Assembly (NCBI GenBank): GCA_018712245.1
Contig: DVHE01000022.1
Coordinates: forward strand, 1 to 64,000
Reading direction: 5' to 3'
Origin: Candidatus Avoscillospira avicola
GTDB taxonomy: Bacteria > Bacillota > Clostridia > Oscillospirales > Oscillospiraceae
Length of the DNA: 64,000 bases
Below the pieces are notes generated by a model. That model was not told where the DNA came from. It saw only the letters and a program-made list of their open reading frames with translations, and searched no databases. A program made the position numbers and the translations under genes. The number at the start of each line of letters is the position of its first letter. The stretch's first letter is position 1. Positions 1 to 9,374 of the stretch are shown here, piece after piece.

Positions 1-347
1 ATTTCGCCGCTGCCTGCGCCCGCAGGCGCGTTTCGGAGCGCAACCGCCGCTTGCGGCGGCTCTTAGCGCGGAGATGCGGCGAAACTCTGCGAGGCTTGTT
101 TTCCGCTTCCGGAGGTTCTTCGACACGCTGAAGCCCGGGCGTTTGCCCGGGCTTTTTTGGAAAAAAACCGTTGCAGAGCGCGGCGCGTTTGCTGGGTGCA
201 GCAAAAATGACGGGAAAAGCGGTTATCTTGCAAGAATAAGCACGATATTGTGATTGATTATGTTGGTTTTTGTGAGATTGACGAAAAACTTATGAATTTT
301 GCATGAAATCTTGTCAGAACCGCAGGGCGTAACTGCGGTGAATTTAC
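1..347. other. Intergenic leader region, no gene seen
   Basis: I see no credible gene in the first 347 bases. There are small GC hairpins (CCTGCG-CC-CGCAGG at 13-26 and CCGCCGC-TT-GCGGCGG at 44-59). The end of an upstream gene may lie left of the window. The track ORF at 258-446 (-) has no ribosome binding site and low-complexity composition, so it is left out. Confidence 0.5.
131..158 (+). terminator. Rho-independent terminator
   Basis: GCCCGGGC, a short GTTT-containing loop, GCCCGGGC and then TTTTTT form a classical intrinsic terminator. It probably ends a gene left of the window and insulates the LysR promoter that follows. Confidence 0.8.
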
Positions 348-376
348 TTGACAATCAGTCTTTGAATATCTATAAT
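348..376 (+). promoter_or_regulatory. Sigma-A promoter of the first LysR gene (TTGACA-17-TATAAT)
   Basis: A perfect consensus -35 (348-353) and -10 (371-376) are separated by 17 bp and lie about 60 bp upstream of the LysR GTG start. A full-consensus promoter for a regulator implies strong intrinsic expression unless repressed; the palindrome at 384-399, over the start point, would allow autorepression. Confidence 0.85.
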
Positions 377-383
377 TAAATAC

Positions 384-399
384 CGATAACAAAATATCG
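384..399. promoter_or_regulatory. Palindrome over the LysR transcription start
   Basis: CGATA-N6-TATCG is a 16-bp interrupted palindrome starting 8 bp after the -10 box, so it covers the expected transcription start. The position suits LysR autorepression. Its arms resemble, in opposite polarity, the CTATATC-N6-GATATAG boxes near the 3' end of the same gene. Function is inferred from position only. Confidence 0.45.
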
Positions 400-438
400 A
401 AAACAGAGCAACTTACGGGTGAAAACGGGAGGAAGGCA

Positions 439-1350
439 GTGAACACCCAGCATTTTCAATATTTGGTGGAAATCGAACGAACCCGTTCCATTTCCCAGGC
501 CGCTAAAAATCTCTTTCTCAGCCAGCCAAATCTCAGCCGCGTGCTTCACGAACTGGAGGAGGATCTGGGATTTGCGATTTTTGAGCGGACAAGCCGCGGC
601 GTTACGCCGACAGACCGCGGCGCCCTCTTTTTGCAATACGCCAGGCGCATTCTGCGAGAGCTGGACAGCATCGAGGCGCTGGGCCGCAGCGGGCCAGTGA
701 AGAGCCGGCTCCGGATATGCTTTCCGCGGTCCGGGCGGTATTTGGATGCGACGGCCCGCTATCTGGCCCAGTGCTGCCAGAGCGGGTCGGTGGACGCGGA
801 AATCCGCGAGTGCCATGCCAGACAGACGCTGGAAATGCTGGATAAAGGCGATACGGAGCTGGGGGTAATCCGGTTCCGCTCGGAATATGAAGACTACTTT
901 CGGGATCAGGCAAGCCTCCGGAGCCTGCAATTTCAGGTGCTGAGGGATTATCGCTATCAGCTGATGATGCACCCGAACCATCCCCTGGCGCAAAAACCGC
1001 AGATTTTCCAATCGGACCTGGAGACGTTTGTGGAGATCGCCCATGGCGATACGTTCCGCCAGTCCGAATCCAGGGGCAGCGAACCGCGGCGGCGGATTTA
1101 CTCGGTGGACCGGCTGGCGCAGGTGTGCCTGCTGCATACCATTCCAGGATCATATATCTGGATTTCGCCGGCCTCGCCGGACGACCTCAGGCACTGGGGC
1201 CTGATTCAGCGGGACTGCTCCGATAATACCGACGTCTATCGAGACGCGCTGCTTCATCGAAAAAGCTATATCCCAACTGATATAGAGAATGGGCTGCTTA
1301 AGATTATTTCCCAGGGTTTCCAGGGAGATTCTATATCGGAAATGATATAG
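439..1350 (+). CDS. LysR-family transcriptional regulator
   Basis: This 303-aa protein has the usual LysR length. The N-terminal winged HTH spans residues 1-60 (SISQAAKNLFLSQPNLSR then LEEDLGFAIFERTSRGV), followed by a linker helix and a periplasmic-binding-protein-like effector domain from about residue 90. The start is GTG at 439 behind GGGAGGAAGG. It is encoded upstream of, and co-directional with, the dehydrogenase-fumarase-Hdr/Flx-fumarate reductase operon, and its last codons overlap a palindrome that would sit about -55 to -73 from the operon promoter. The inferred role is control of that operon, perhaps sensing a C4-dicarboxylate or malate/fumarate; the ligand cannot be read from sequence. 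Confidence 0.9.
   Translation: MNTQHFQYLVEIERTRSISQAAKNLFLSQPNLSRVLHELEEDLGFAIFERTSRGVTPTDRGALFLQYARRILRELDSIEALGRSGPVKSRLRICFPRSGRYLDATARYLAQCCQSGSVDAEIRECHARQTLEMLDKGDTELGVIRFRSEYEDYFRDQASLRSLQFQVLRDYRYQLMMHPNHPLAQKPQIFQSDLETFVEIAHGDTFRQSESRGSEPRRRIYSVDRLAQVCLLHTIPGSYIWISPASPDDLRHWGLIQRDCSDNTDVYRDALLHRKSYIPTDIENGLLKIISQGFQGDSISEMI
1266..1285. promoter_or_regulatory. Operator box 1, CTATATC-N6-GATATAG
   Basis: This is a perfect 7-bp inverted repeat with a 6-bp spacer inside the LysR coding region. It is identical in arms and spacing to the box at 1331-1350, 65 bp downstream (about six helical turns). Two identical palindromes at this spacing suggest cooperative binding of a dimer-of-dimers such as a LysR tetramer. 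Confidence 0.55.
1331..1350. promoter_or_regulatory. Operator box 2, CTATATC-N6-GATATAG, overlapping the LysR stop codon
   Basis: The second copy of the palindrome includes the TAG stop of the LysR gene. If the -10 at 1392-1397 is used, the box lies around -54 to -73, the usual position of a LysR recognition site. It is read as the primary activator site for the downstream operon. Confidence 0.6.
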
Positions 1351-1391
1351 CGTTTCCAAAATAAGCATAACTGCTTCGGCAGATTTTTTGC

Positions 1392-1397
1392 TATACT
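1392..1397 (+). promoter_or_regulatory. -10 element of the mdh-fumC-hdr-flx operon
   Basis: TATACT lies about 47 bp upstream of the dehydrogenase ATG. No good -35 exists at 17 bp (AACTGC-like), so the promoter looks activator-dependent, in keeping with the LysR boxes just upstream. A strong ribosome binding site (TTAGGAGGG) precedes the ATG at 1444. Confidence 0.5.
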
Positions 1398-1443
1398 ATG
1401 TAAGATGTAAGAAAAATGTATGAAAACTTAGGAGGGTATTGCA

Positions 1444-2394
1444 ATGAGCAAAATCACAGTCATCGGTGCCGGCAGTGTCGGCGCGGCGATCGCCAACGAT
1501 CTGACCATTCAGGGTATTGCCTCTGAAATCGTCCTGGTGGACATCAACACCCAGAAGGCCAGAGGCGAGGCGCTCGATATTTACCAGGGCGCGCATTTCG
1601 GCACGCCTACCATCGTCCGCCCCGGCGACTATTCCGACGCCGACGGCTCCGATGTGGTCATTATCACTTCCGGCCTGCCCCGGAAACCCGGCCAGACCCG
1701 GCTGGAGCTGGCCCAGTCCAACGTGAACATCATCAAGCAGATCGCGCCGCAGATTGTAGCCCATGCGCCCAATGCCATTTATATCATCGTGTCCAACCCG
1801 GTGGACGTGCTGACTTACGTCTTCCACAAGGTGTCCGGCCTGCCCGAGAACCAGATCATCGGCTCCGGCACCATCCTGGATACCAGCCGTCTCCAGGCGC
1901 AGCTGGCCAGGCAGTTCCACGTGAGCCCCAAGAATGTCCACGCCCACGTCTACGGCGAACATGGCGATTCCTCTTTTGTTCCCTGGTCTCTTGCCCATAT
2001 CTCCAACAATCACATCGACTATTACGCCACCCATTCCCCGGATTCTGAGCGCATTCATTGGACCGGCGATGAGGCGGCCCGGGAGGAAGTGGAGGAATAT
2101 GTCCGCACCTCCGGCGCGCAGGTCATCAAGGACAAGGGAGCCACGTTCTTCGCTGTGGCCATGTCCGTGTGCCACATCTGCAAGTGCATCTTCTCCGGCG
2201 CCGGCACGGCCCTGACGGTCTCCACCATGATGCACGGCGAGTATGGCATCGAGGATGTCTGCCTGAGCGTACTGACCATCGTGGATCGCAACGGCGTCCG
2301 CGGCAAGATCATGAACGCGCTGACCGAGGATGAGGTAGCCAAGCTCCACAACAGCGCGAACCGGCTGAAAGAGGTCATCAGCAACATCGAGTAA
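1444..2394 (+). CDS. mdh: Malate dehydrogenase of the LDH-like family
   Basis: This 316-aa NAD-dependent 2-hydroxyacid dehydrogenase has a Rossmann motif GAGSVG (residues 8-13), an NAD-binding Asp (LVDIN), the catalytic Asp in LDTSR and the catalytic His in GEHGD (about H173). The mobile-loop specificity residue in GLPRKPGQTR is Arg (about R80, LDH position 102). Family knowledge assigns Gln there to lactate and Arg to malate/oxaloacetate, so oxaloacetate/malate is favoured. The remainder of the scaffold is LDH-like, and Thr is kept in GATFF. It is first in the operon, 16 nt before the fumarase ribosome binding site. It would feed malate to FumC or oxidise malate; L-lactate dehydrogenase is the alternative. 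Confidence 0.8.
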   Translation: MSKITVIGAGSVGAAIANDLTIQGIASEIVLVDINTQKARGEALDIYQGAHFGTPTIVRPGDYSDADGSDVVIITSGLPRKPGQTRLELAQSNVNIIKQIAPQIVAHAPNAIYIIVSNPVDVLTYVFHKVSGLPENQIIGSGTILDTSRLQAQLARQFHVSPKNVHAHVYGEHGDSSFVPWSLAHISNNHIDYYATHSPDSERIHWTGDEAAREEVEEYVRTSGAQVIKDKGATFFAVAMSVCHICKCIFSGAGTALTVSTMMHGEYGIEDVCLSVLTIVDRNGVRGKIMNALTEDEVAKLHNSANRLKEVISNIE

Positions 2395-2424
2395 TCCAAA
2401 ATTTGAGCATTGGGAGGAGTAGCA

Positions 2425-3801
<1,377 letters not shown>

Positions 3802-3811
3802 GGAGGACGCG

Positions 3812-4600
3812 ATGACATATTCCTATTTTCCCGGCTGCACCCTCAAGACCCGGGCCAAGGACCTGGATCGCTGGGGCCGCGAAGCCATGGAGGCGCTGGG
3901 GATTACCCTGGAAGAGCTGCCCGAGTGGCAGTGCTGCGGCGCGGTTTACCCCATTGCCCGGGATGAGATCGCTTTGCGCCTCTCCTCGGTCCGGGCGCTG
4001 GCGGCGGCACGGGATTTGGGCCGGCCCCTGGTCACGCTCTGCTCCGCCTGTCACCACGTCATTAAGCGGGTCAACGGCGATATGCAGCACGATGAGACCA
4101 TCTGCGACCGGGCCAACAATTACTTAAAGCTGGACAATCCCTACCACGGCGAAGCCCAGGTACTGCACTATCTGGAGGTCCTGCGGGACAGCGTGGGCTT
4201 TGACAAGCTCAAAGAAAAGGTGGTCAAGCCCCTGACCGGGCGGAAGATCGGCGCCTATTACGGCTGCCTTCTGCTCCGGCCCAGCAGCGAGCTGGCCTTT
4301 GACGACCCGGAAAATCCCACCATCATCGAGGACTTCCTCCGGGCCATCGGCGCGGAGCCGGTCATTTACGCCCAGCGCAATGAGTGCTGCGGCGGCTATG
4401 TCACCCTGGAGAACCGGGACTTTGCCAAAAAGCGGGTGGCCGCTGTGCTGGATAACGCCGCCGCCCTGGGGGCGGAAGCCTTGGTCACGGCCTGCCCGCT
4501 GTGTATGTACAATCTCAGAGAGAACGGCGGCACCATGCCGATCTATTATTTCACCGAGCTTCTGGCGGAAGCTCTGGGGATCAAGGAGGCGGAGGCATGA
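3812..4600 (+). CDS. hdrB: Heterodisulfide reductase subunit B-like protein (two CCG domains)
   Basis: This 262-aa protein has two cysteine-rich CCG domains. The first shows PGC, QCCG and CSAC; the second YGC, ECCGG and CPLC. In HdrB these ligate non-cubane 4Fe-4S clusters that carry out disulfide or two-electron chemistry. It is soluble with no transmembrane segment. Its stop overlaps the ATG of HdrC (ATGA), so the two are translationally coupled. In methanogens HdrB reduces CoM-S-S-CoB; this organism presumably lacks those cofactors, so here it is more likely an electron relay from HdrA/HdrC to the fumarate-reductase-type subunits, or it acts on an unknown disulfide (inference). Confidence 0.88.
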   Translation: MTYSYFPGCTLKTRAKDLDRWGREAMEALGITLEELPEWQCCGAVYPIARDEIALRLSSVRALAAARDLGRPLVTLCSACHHVIKRVNGDMQHDETICDRANNYLKLDNPYHGEAQVLHYLEVLRDSVGFDKLKEKVVKPLTGRKIGAYYGCLLLRPSSELAFDDPENPTIIEDFLRAIGAEPVIYAQRNECCGGYVTLENRDFAKKRVAAVLDNAAALGAEALVTACPLCMYNLRENGGTMPIYYFTELLAEALGIKEAEA

Positions 4601-4977
4601 GAGACTCCATCGAAACCATCCGCCGGATCTCCGGCGTCAATCCCTTGAAGTGCATGAAGTGCGGCAAATGCACCGCCACCTGTCCCGCTTACGACGAGAT
4701 GGAGTACCATCCCCATCAGTTTGTGGACATGGTGGTCAATGACCGCCTGGAGGAGCTGATGTCCTCCAAGGGAATCTATCTTTGCCTGAGCTGCTTTGCC
4801 TGCATCGAGCGCTGTCCCCGGGGCGTCAAGCCCGGCGCGCTGGTGGAGACCGTCCGGCTGAGCGTCATCCGCCAGCAGGATCAAAACCATCTCAAACCGC
4901 AGGATATTCCCGCGCTGCTGGAGGAGGCCCTGCCCCAACAGGCCGTCACCAGCGCGCTGCGCAAATATAGAAGGTAA
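4597..4977 (+). CDS. hdrC: Heterodisulfide reductase subunit C-like ferredoxin
   Basis: This 126-aa protein carries two 4Fe-4S motifs, CMKCGKCTATCP (about residues 18-29) and CLSCFACIERCP (about 65-76), the pattern and size of HdrC. ATG at 4597 overlaps the HdrB stop and follows AAGGAGG; the longer track start at 4501 is inside HdrB. It probably passes electrons between HdrA and HdrB. It lies 11 nt upstream of HdrA. Confidence 0.88.
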   Translation: MRDSIETIRRISGVNPLKCMKCGKCTATCPAYDEMEYHPHQFVDMVVNDRLEELMSSKGIYLCLSCFACIERCPRGVKPGALVETVRLSVIRQQDQNHLKPQDIPALLEEALPQQAVTSALRKYRR

Positions 4978-4988
4978 GGAGGAGAACC

Positions 4989-6980
4989 ATGCAGAGAATT
5001 GGCGTATTTGTGTGCTGGTGCGGCAGCAATATCGCCGCCACCGTGGACGTGGAGGCCGTGGCGGAGGCCCTGTCCCACGAGGCCGGCGTGGTGTTCTCCA
5101 CCAACTACCAGTATATGTGTTCCCAGGCGGGCCAGGAGCTGATCCAGGACACCATCCGCGAGCAAAAGCTCACCGGCGTGGTCATCTGCTCCTGCTCTCC
5201 CCGGATGCACGAGAATACCTTCCGCAAGACCTGTGAGCGGGCTGGCATCAACCCCTATATGGTGGAGATTGCCAACATCCGTGAGCAGTGTTCTTGGATT
5301 CACAAGGACAAGGCCGTCGGTACGGAAAAGGCCATTATTTTGGGCCGGGCCGCCATCGCGAAAGTCCTGCTCAACGCGCCGCTGACCGCCGGCACCAGCC
5401 CCGTGGTCAAGCGGGCGCTGGTCATCGGCGGCGGCATCGCCGGCATCCAGACGGCGCTGGACATCGCCGACGCCGGCTTCCCGGTGGACATCGTCGAGAA
5501 GGAGCCCACCATCGGCGGCAAGATGACCCAGATCGACAAGACCTTCCCGACCCTGGACTGCGCGGCCTGTATCCTCACCCCCAAGATGGTGGACGCCGCC
5601 CAGAACGAGAATATCAAAATCTACGCCTACTCCCAGGTGGAGGCCGTCAAGGGCTTCGTGGGCAACTTCACCGTTACCATCCGCCGCAAGGCCCGGTACG
5701 TGGATGAGACCAAGTGTACCGGCTGCGGCCTCTGCACTGAGAAGTGTCCCCAGAAGAAGGTGCCCAACGCCTTCAACTTAGGGCTGGACACCCGGCGGGC
5801 CATTTACATCCCCTTCGCCCAGGCGGTGCCGAAGATCGCCACCATCGACGCGGACTACTGCACCATGCTCAAAACCGGCAAGTGCGGCGTTTGCTCCAAG
5901 GTCTGCACCGCCGGCGCCATTGACTATAAGCAGCAGGACACCTTGGTGGAAGAGCAGTACGGCGCCATTGTTGTGGCGACGGGCTATAACCCCATCAAGC
6001 TGGACCAGTTCGACGAGTTCGCTTACTCCCAGTCGCCGGACGTGGTGACGTCCCTGGAGCTGGAGCGGCTGATGAACGCGGCCGGCCCCACCGGCGGCAC
6101 GCTGCTGCGGCCCTCGGACAAGACGCACCCCCACACCCTGGTGTTTGTGCAGTGTGTGGGCTCGCGCTGCGACGGCGGCGAGAAGGGCAAGCCCTACTGC
6201 TCCAAGATCTGCTGCATGTACACCGCCAAGCACGCCATGCTGATCCGGGAGAAGTACCCGGACACCGAGGTATACGTCTTCTACATCGACGTCCGTACCC
6301 CCGGCAAGAACTTCGACGAGTTTTACCGCCGGGCTGTGGAGGAGTACGGCGTCCACTACATCAAGGGCATGGTCGGCAAGGTCACGCCCCAGAACGGCAA
6401 GCTCTATGTCCAGGCCGCCGACCTCTTGGGCGGCCAGCAGCTGAAGATCGAGGCCGACATGGTGGTGCTGGCCGCGGCCATCGAGCCGGACAAGTCCGCC
6501 CGGCCTCTGGCGACGATGCTCACCGCCTCCATGGACACCAACGATTTCTTCACCGAGGCGCACCCCAAGCTGCGGCCTGTGGAGAGCCCCACGGCGGGTA
6601 TCTTCCTCTCCGGCGCTTGCCAGGGTCCCAAGGATATCCCCGAGACCGTGGCCCAGGCCGGAGCCGCCGCCAGCAAGGTCATCGGCCTCCTGGTGAAGGA
6701 TCACCTCACCTGCAATCCCTGCGTGGCCGAGAGCAATGAGCTGATGTGCAACGGCTGCTCCGCCTGCGAAAAGGTCTGTCCCTACGGCGCGATTTCCTAC
6801 ATCGACAAGGACTTCCGCGGCCCGGGCCGCACCACGCTCAAGCGGCGGGTGGCCCAGGTCAACCCGGCTGTCTGCCAGGGCTGCGGCGCCTGCACGGTGG
6901 CTTGCCCCTCCGGGGCCATGGACCTCAAGGGCTTCTCCAATGCGCAAATTATGGCGGAGGTGGATGCGATATGCAAGTAA
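4989..6980 (+). CDS. hdrA: Heterodisulfide reductase subunit A-like FAD/Fe-S protein, candidate bifurcating subunit
   Basis: This 663-aa flavoprotein starts with the HdrA N-terminal motif GVFVCWCG, then an FAD Rossmann motif VIGGGIAG (about 145-152), the HdrA signature FPTLDCAACILTPKM, a 4Fe-4S motif CTGCGLCTEKCP (about 243-254), and two C-terminal ferredoxin motifs (CNGCSACEKVCP, CQGCGACTVACP). In characterised Hdr complexes the HdrA FAD is the electron-bifurcation site. AGGAGG precedes ATG 4989, and the stop overlaps the MvhD/FlxD start. Inferred role: splitting or merging two electron streams (NADH, ferredoxin, and the HdrB/FrdAB branch). Confidence 0.92.
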   Translation: MQRIGVFVCWCGSNIAATVDVEAVAEALSHEAGVVFSTNYQYMCSQAGQELIQDTIREQKLTGVVICSCSPRMHENTFRKTCERAGINPYMVEIANIREQCSWIHKDKAVGTEKAIILGRAAIAKVLLNAPLTAGTSPVVKRALVIGGGIAGIQTALDIADAGFPVDIVEKEPTIGGKMTQIDKTFPTLDCAACILTPKMVDAAQNENIKIYAYSQVEAVKGFVGNFTVTIRRKARYVDETKCTGCGLCTEKCPQKKVPNAFNLGLDTRRAIYIPFAQAVPKIATIDADYCTMLKTGKCGVCSKVCTAGAIDYKQQDTLVEEQYGAIVVATGYNPIKLDQFDEFAYSQSPDVVTSLELERLMNAAGPTGGTLLRPSDKTHPHTLVFVQCVGSRCDGGEKGKPYCSKICCMYTAKHAMLIREKYPDTEVYVFYIDVRTPGKNFDEFYRRAVEEYGVHYIKGMVGKVTPQNGKLYVQAADLLGGQQLKIEADMVVLAAAIEPDKSARPLATMLTASMDTNDFFTEAHPKLRPVESPTAGIFLSGACQGPKDIPETVAQAGAAASKVIGLLVKDHLTCNPCVAESNELMCNGCSACEKVCPYGAISYIDKDFRGPGRTTLKRRVAQVNPAVCQGCGACTVACPSGAMDLKGFSNAQIMAEVDAICK

Positions 6981-7411
6981 ACGGACAGTTTCAACCGACC
7001 ATTGTGGCCTTTTGCTGCAACTGGTGTTCCTATGCCGGCGCCGATCTCTCCGGCACCAACCGCCTGCAATATCCCGCCAACGTGAAGATCATCCGCATTC
7101 CCTGCTCCTGCCGGCTGAACCCGATGTTCATTCTCCGGGCCTTCCAGCGGGGCGCCGACGGTGTGATCCTCTGCGGCTGCCACCCCGGCGACTGCCACTA
7201 CACCACCGGCAACTACTATGCCCGCCGGAGAATGACGCTCCTCTTCAATATGCTGGAGTATCTGGGCATTGAGCGGGACCGGACCAGGGTGGAGTGGGTC
7301 TCCGCCGCCGAGGGCGCCAAGTTTGCCGCCACCATGAACGACTTTGTCGAGACCATTACCCGTCTGGGCGAGAATAAGAGACTGGAGGATCTGCGATGCA
7401 AGAGCAAGTGA
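6971..7411 (+). CDS. mvhD: MvhD/FlxD-like electron-transfer subunit
   Basis: This 146-aa protein matches the hydrogenase iron-sulfur delta subunit (MvhD/FlxD): FCCNWCSY near the N-terminus, IPCSCRLNP, and CGCHPGDCHY, all cysteine motifs binding a 2Fe-2S cluster. It links HdrA to its electron-input module. ATG 6971 follows GCGGAGGT and overlaps the HdrA stop; the track start (6746) lies inside HdrA. No hydrogenase genes are near, and the partners downstream are Flx-like, so input is probably NADH rather than H2. Confidence 0.9.
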   Translation: MQVNGQFQPTIVAFCCNWCSYAGADLSGTNRLQYPANVKIIRIPCSCRLNPMFILRAFQRGADGVILCGCHPGDCHYTTGNYYARRRMTLLFNMLEYLGIERDRTRVEWVSAAEGAKFAATMNDFVETITRLGENKRLEDLRCKSK

Positions 7412-8358
7412 GAGCAAAAGCCATTGAGCTGCTGCAAAGCGGAACCTGCGACCGGATTCTCGGCTGGAAAACCGGCGAGTTCTTCTATGACGTGACCCCG
7501 GCGGTGTTCACCACCGTGGAGGAGATCGAAAAGGACCTGGTCTACAACGCCTTTTGCGGCGCGAACTTTTCCAAGTATCTGATTGCCGAGAGCCGCAAGG
7601 GCGGCAAGATCGGCGCGTTCTTGAAGCCCTGCGACACCTACTCCTTCCAGCAGCTTCTGAAGGAGCATCGCATCTGGCGGGAGAATACCTACATCGTGGG
7701 CCTCAGCTGTCCTGGTATGTGCGACATGGACAAGATTCGCGAGGCCGGGATCAAGGGTGTCACCGGCGGCGATTTCACCGGAGAAACCCTCTCCTTTGAG
7801 ACGCTCTACGGGCAGCAGGAGATCGCCCGGGAGGCCGTGCTGGCTGAGCGGTGCAAGTTCTGTAAGAGCAAAAAGCTGGTGATTTTCGACGAGCTGCTGG
7901 GCGAACAGGGCGAAGAGCGGGAAACGGGCCGCTTCGACGAGGTGGAGCGGCTGGAGGCCATGACGGCGGAGGAGCGCTTCGCCTTCTGGCAGCAGGAGCT
8001 CTCCAAGTGCATCCGCTGCAATGCCTGCCGCAATGTCTGTCCTGCGTGCAGCTGCGAAAAGTGCGTCTTCGACAACCCAAAATCCGGCGTGGAGAACAAG
8101 GCTGCCGCCAACAGCTTTGAGGAGCAGCTGTTCCATGTGATTCGGGCTTTCCACGTGGCGGGCCGCTGCACCGACTGCGGCGAATGCTCCCGAGTCTGTC
8201 CGCAGCACATCCCGCTGCATCTCTTAAACCGCAAGTTCATCAAGGATATCAACGAGATCTACGGCCCCTACCAGGCCGGCGCCGATCCCGATACCCGCCC
8301 GCCGCTGCTGAACTTCAACCAGGGCGACCCGGAACCGAAGAGGGGGGATGTAGGATGA
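7396..8358 (+). CDS. flxC: FlxC-like 4Fe-4S electron-transfer subunit
   Basis: This 320-aa soluble protein overlaps the 3' end of mvhD by 16 nt. It has CKFCKSKK mid-protein, a cysteine-dense region CIRCNACRNVCPACSCEKC, and CTDCGECSRVCP near the C-terminus, giving at least two 4Fe-4S clusters. Order and composition match FlxC of FlxABCD-HdrABC, which links NAD(H) oxidation to HdrA. The N-terminal 150 residues resemble FrhB/FdhB-type proteins. The stop overlaps the next ATG (ATGA). The FlxC label rests on gene order and cysteine pattern. Confidence 0.75.
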   Translation: MQEQVRAKAIELLQSGTCDRILGWKTGEFFYDVTPAVFTTVEEIEKDLVYNAFCGANFSKYLIAESRKGGKIGAFLKPCDTYSFQQLLKEHRIWRENTYIVGLSCPGMCDMDKIREAGIKGVTGGDFTGETLSFETLYGQQEIAREAVLAERCKFCKSKKLVIFDELLGEQGEERETGRFDEVERLEAMTAEERFAFWQQELSKCIRCNACRNVCPACSCEKCVFDNPKSGVENKAAANSFEEQLFHVIRAFHVAGRCTDCGECSRVCPQHIPLHLLNRKFIKDINEIYGPYQAGADPDTRPPLLNFNQGDPEPKRGDVG

Positions 8359-9374
8359 AGAAAATCGCCGTTTCCGCGCTGCCGCAGCTGCTGGAGGCCA
8401 TGGCCGCGCAGCAGGCGTTGTATCTGCCGGTCCAGCAGGGGAGAAGTGCCCAGTTCACCCGGTATGAGTCGGGCATGGAGCTTTCCGAAGCCCTCAACAC
8501 GGGCCGCAGTGCCAAGGACCTCTTCTTCCCCCAGGTGGAGAATCTGGTGGACTTCAAGGTGACGGGCAAGGCCATCGAAGTCATTGAGAGCCGGGACGTG
8601 GGCGAGGACTTCATCCTCTTCGGCGTCCGCGCCTGTGACTGCCGCAGCTTTGATATCCTGGATCGTGTCTTCCTGGGAGACCCCAAGGACACCTATTATG
8701 AGAACCGCCGCAGCCACGCCACGGTCATCACCCTGGCCTGCGGCGCGCCGGAGGAGACCTGCTTCTGCACCGTCTTCGGCATCGACCCGGCGGATCCCGC
8801 CGGGGACGTCACCGCCTGGAAGGCGGGCCAGTGGCTGTGCCTCCGGGCCAATACCAAGAAGGGTGAGAAGCTCCTGGCGTCTCTGCCCATGCTACAGAAC
8901 GGCGGCGAGGACGCCGTGGTGGCTGCTCAAGCTGCCATCCACGCCATCACGGAAAAGCTGCCCCTCAAGGACCTGAACCTCACCGGCTTTGACGGCGACC
9001 ACCTGATGGAGAAGTTCAATTCTCCCCAGTGGGCGCAGCTCTCCGAGAGCTGCCTGGGCTGCGGCAGCTGCACCTTCGTTTGCCCCACCTGCCAGTGCTA
9101 CGACATCAAGGACTTCAACACCGGCCATGAGATCAAGCGCTTCCGCTGCTGGGACAGTTGTATGTACTCTGATTTCACCATGATGGCCCACGGCACCAAC
9201 CGCCCCACCCAGCTGGAGCGGTTCCGCCAGCGGTTCATGCACAAGCTGGTCTACTTCCCGGCCAATAATGAGGGGATTTATGGCTGCGTCGGCTGCGGTC
9301 GGTGCCTGCAAAAATGCCCCATTTCCATGAACATCGTCAAGGTCATCAAAACACTGGGGGAGGGAGCGCAATGA
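8355..9374 (+). CDS. flxB: FlxB-like 4Fe-4S dicluster subunit (AsrA/HydB-like)
   Basis: This 339-aa protein is preceded by AGGGGGGATGTAGG and starts at ATG 8355; the track start at 8184 is inside FlxC. FGVRACDCRSFDILDR is characteristic of the anaerobic sulfite reductase A / sulfhydrogenase beta family, with two C-terminal ferredoxin motifs, CLGCGSCTFVCP and CVGCGRCLQKCP. In Flx and AsrAB systems it passes electrons from the FAD/NAD subunit to partner Fe-S proteins. It overlaps FlxA by ATGA. Confidence 0.8.
   Translation: MKKIAVSALPQLLEAMAAQQALYLPVQQGRSAQFTRYESGMELSEALNTGRSAKDLFFPQVENLVDFKVTGKAIEVIESRDVGEDFILFGVRACDCRSFDILDRVFLGDPKDTYYENRRSHATVITLACGAPEETCFCTVFGIDPADPAGDVTAWKAGQWLCLRANTKKGEKLLASLPMLQNGGEDAVVAAQAAIHAITEKLPLKDLNLTGFDGDHLMEKFNSPQWAQLSESCLGCGSCTFVCPTCQCYDIKDFNTGHEIKRFRCWDSCMYSDFTMMAHGTNRPTQLERFRQRFMHKLVYFPANNEGIYGCVGCGRCLQKCPISMNIVKVIKTLGEGAQ

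Noticed and set aside
1-130. Remnant of the dispersed element seen at 29067 and 31146
   Set aside because: Only TTCGACACGCTG is shared; too short to call a copy.
5778-6947. 389-aa minus-strand ORF inside hdrA
   Set aside because: Antisense frame of a conserved flavoprotein; low-complexity Gly/Val/His composition.
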